Shown here: positions 51,488 to 52,437 of the stretch, one piece after another
Numbering within the stretch: the stretch's first letter is position 1
Layout: each line of letters starts with the position of its first letter
Origin: Roseivirga sp.
GTDB lineage: Bacteria; Bacteroidota; Bacteroidia; Cytophagales; Cyclobacteriaceae
Assembly (NCBI GenBank): GCA_029262895.1
Contig: JAJCYM010000088.1
Coordinates: 1 to 52,437, forward strand
Direction of reading: 5' to 3'
DNA: 52,437 nt
Program-made: the position numbers and the translations under genes
The notes under the pieces: generated by a model
Database searches by the model: none
Seen by the model: the letters and a program-made list of their open reading frames with translations, nothing else
What the model was told of the DNA's origin: nothing

Positions 51488-52437
51488 GCAAGAGTAGGCT
51501 TTATGGATAAAATGGACAATTGAGCCGTAAATGTAGATTCATCGTGAGTAATAGTCAACTGATGTTGATCGGGATAGAGTACCTCAAGGCGCTTTTTCAT
51601 ATTGGTCAATCCTATACCTGAACCCGGCATATTGCCTTCACTGGTATTTTCCACTTTGAATTGAAGTCCACCTTCCTTCACCTTAATATCTAAATCAATT
51701 TTTAAAATACCGTTTTGTTGGACACCGTGCTTAAAGGCATTTTCCACCAAGGGTAAAAGTAACAGCGGTGGTACTTGAATGTTATCATCATCGAGATCTT
51801 CCCGGAATGATATTGAGACGGATTCTTTAAATCGGATACGCTCTAATTCGAGATACTGTCGAACTTGATCTAACTCATCTGTCAGCCTTACCTCTTCTTT
51901 ATTGGTTTGATAAAGGGTATAATTCAATAGGTCTGACAGCTTCAAAACGAGCTGTGCGGTTTCATCCGACTTTTTAATGGCCTCTCCATAAATGGTGTTG
52001 AGGGTATTGAATAAAAAGTGAGGCTGAAGTTGCCCTTTGAGATATTGCAATTCCTGATGCCTAAACTCAATTTCTCTTTCTAACATCTCTGCTTTTAATT
52101 CACTTGACTCCAACTGAGTCTTCCTGTTTTTCTGCCATTGGGCCAGAAAACTGAGGCTAAGAATGATCAAATACATCAAAGCCATTAAAAGCCCATAGTC
52201 TCTACTGTTTTGAGGAAGACCAGAAGCATCAAGTGCTGGGATATAGCCTACAGAAAGAATGAGCAACGACAGGGTGAGTATGCCTGTAAAAAGGAATAGA
52301 CTCATAGTATAAACGATGAAGATTGGGATATGACCTCGGTCCAGGTACTTTGGCACAATGACTTTTCGAAATATGCCTGCCGCCCCCAACGTAATAGATG
52401 TGAGTATGATGGAATAGAGCGAAACGAGCCCATAGGC
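51484..52437 (-). CDS. LytS/YehU-type sensor histidine kinase, N-terminus cut by the window
   Basis: The frame is open to the right edge, so the TTG at 52389 is not the start; upstream codons read AYGLVSLYSIILTSITLG, part of a further membrane helix. At least 317 residues: membrane helices (FIVYTMSLFLFTGILTLSLL, DYGLLMALMYLIILSLSFLA), the LytS-type His motif (LKGQLQPHFLFNTLNTIYGE) and the ATP-binding part (LLPLVENAFKHGVQQNG, GSGIGLTNMKKRL). It overlaps the LytTR gene by 4 bp (ATGA). Confidence 0.93.
   Translation of the reverse strand, partial: AYGLVSLYSIILTSITLGAAGIFRKVIVPKYLDRGHIPIFIVYTMSLFLFTGILTLSLLILSVGYIPALDASGLPQNSRDYGLLMALMYLIILSLSFLAQWQKNRKTQLESSELKAEMLEREIEFRHQELQYLKGQLQPHFLFNTLNTIYGEAIKKSDETAQLVLKLSDLLNYTLYQTNKEEVRLTDELDQVRQYLELERIRFKESVSISFREDLDDDNIQVPPLLLLPLVENAFKHGVQQNGILKIDLDIKVKEGGLQFKVENTSEGNMPGSGIGLTNMKKRLEVLYPDQHQLTITHDESTFTAQLSILSIKPTLA

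Overview
The window looks like chromosomal DNA of a free-living Bacteroidota bacterium, probably of the order Cytophagales (inference). The signs are a FecI/FecR/TonB-receptor unit, LytTR/LytS-type two-component genes, DUF2911, DUF3570, DUF4266 and DUF6090 family proteins, weak Shine-Dalgarno sequences, AT-leaning composition and glutaminyl-tRNA synthetase. I saw no tRNA, rRNA, transposase, integrase or CRISPR array.

Layout. 1-4.3 kb: the end of a class-V aminotransferase, a secreted protein with an internal duplication, a PhoX-type phosphatase and an agmatinase. 4.3-16.7 kb: one tightly packed minus-strand operon of eleven genes, mostly of families I do not recognise. It starts with a signal-less subtilisin-like protease. 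It also encodes a trypco2-like protein and a 1072-residue protein with an M15-like domain plus two caspase-like (DUF4347-like) modules. Several products share a short N-terminal motif. 16.7-21.3 kb: divergent from it lie an ECF sigma factor, a membrane TPR protein that is probably its anti-sigma factor, a 50-residue membrane peptide and a convergent exported TPR-CHAT protease. A perfect 10-bp inverted motif lies at both ends of the shared control region. I propose this whole 4.3-21.3 kb block as one undescribed, sigma-controlled proteolytic system.

21.3-26.5 kb: glnS, an M23-family protein, a DUF2911 protein and an overlapping pair (radical SAM photolyase-like plus AlkD-like) probably involved in DNA repair. 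26.5-27.4 kb is an unusual intergenic region: four DnaA-box-like repeats at exact 12-bp spacing, then about 700 bp rich in UUCG/GNRA-type hairpins and ending in a terminator. Genes diverge from this point, so it is a candidate replication origin and/or structured RNA locus. 28.3-32.6 kb: an extracytoplasmic redox island (thioredoxin-like protein, ApbE, DUF4266, DUF3570, Rieske-like lipoprotein, and acidic or PepSY-like lipoproteins).

32.6-52.4 kb: a PadR regulator with two paralogous membrane proteins and a clear palindromic operator; an iron unit (TonB receptor, FecR, ECF sigma, divergent ferritin); a nested palindromic element; a sulfide:quinone oxidoreductase-like flavoprotein; a cluster of small enzymes (NTF2-like, EthD, NmrA-like, DUF1772) near an AraC regulator; a TolB-like/TPR membrane protein; a PspC-like peptide; an MFS transporter; two DUF6090-type proteins; and a LytR/LytS-type pair cut by the window end.
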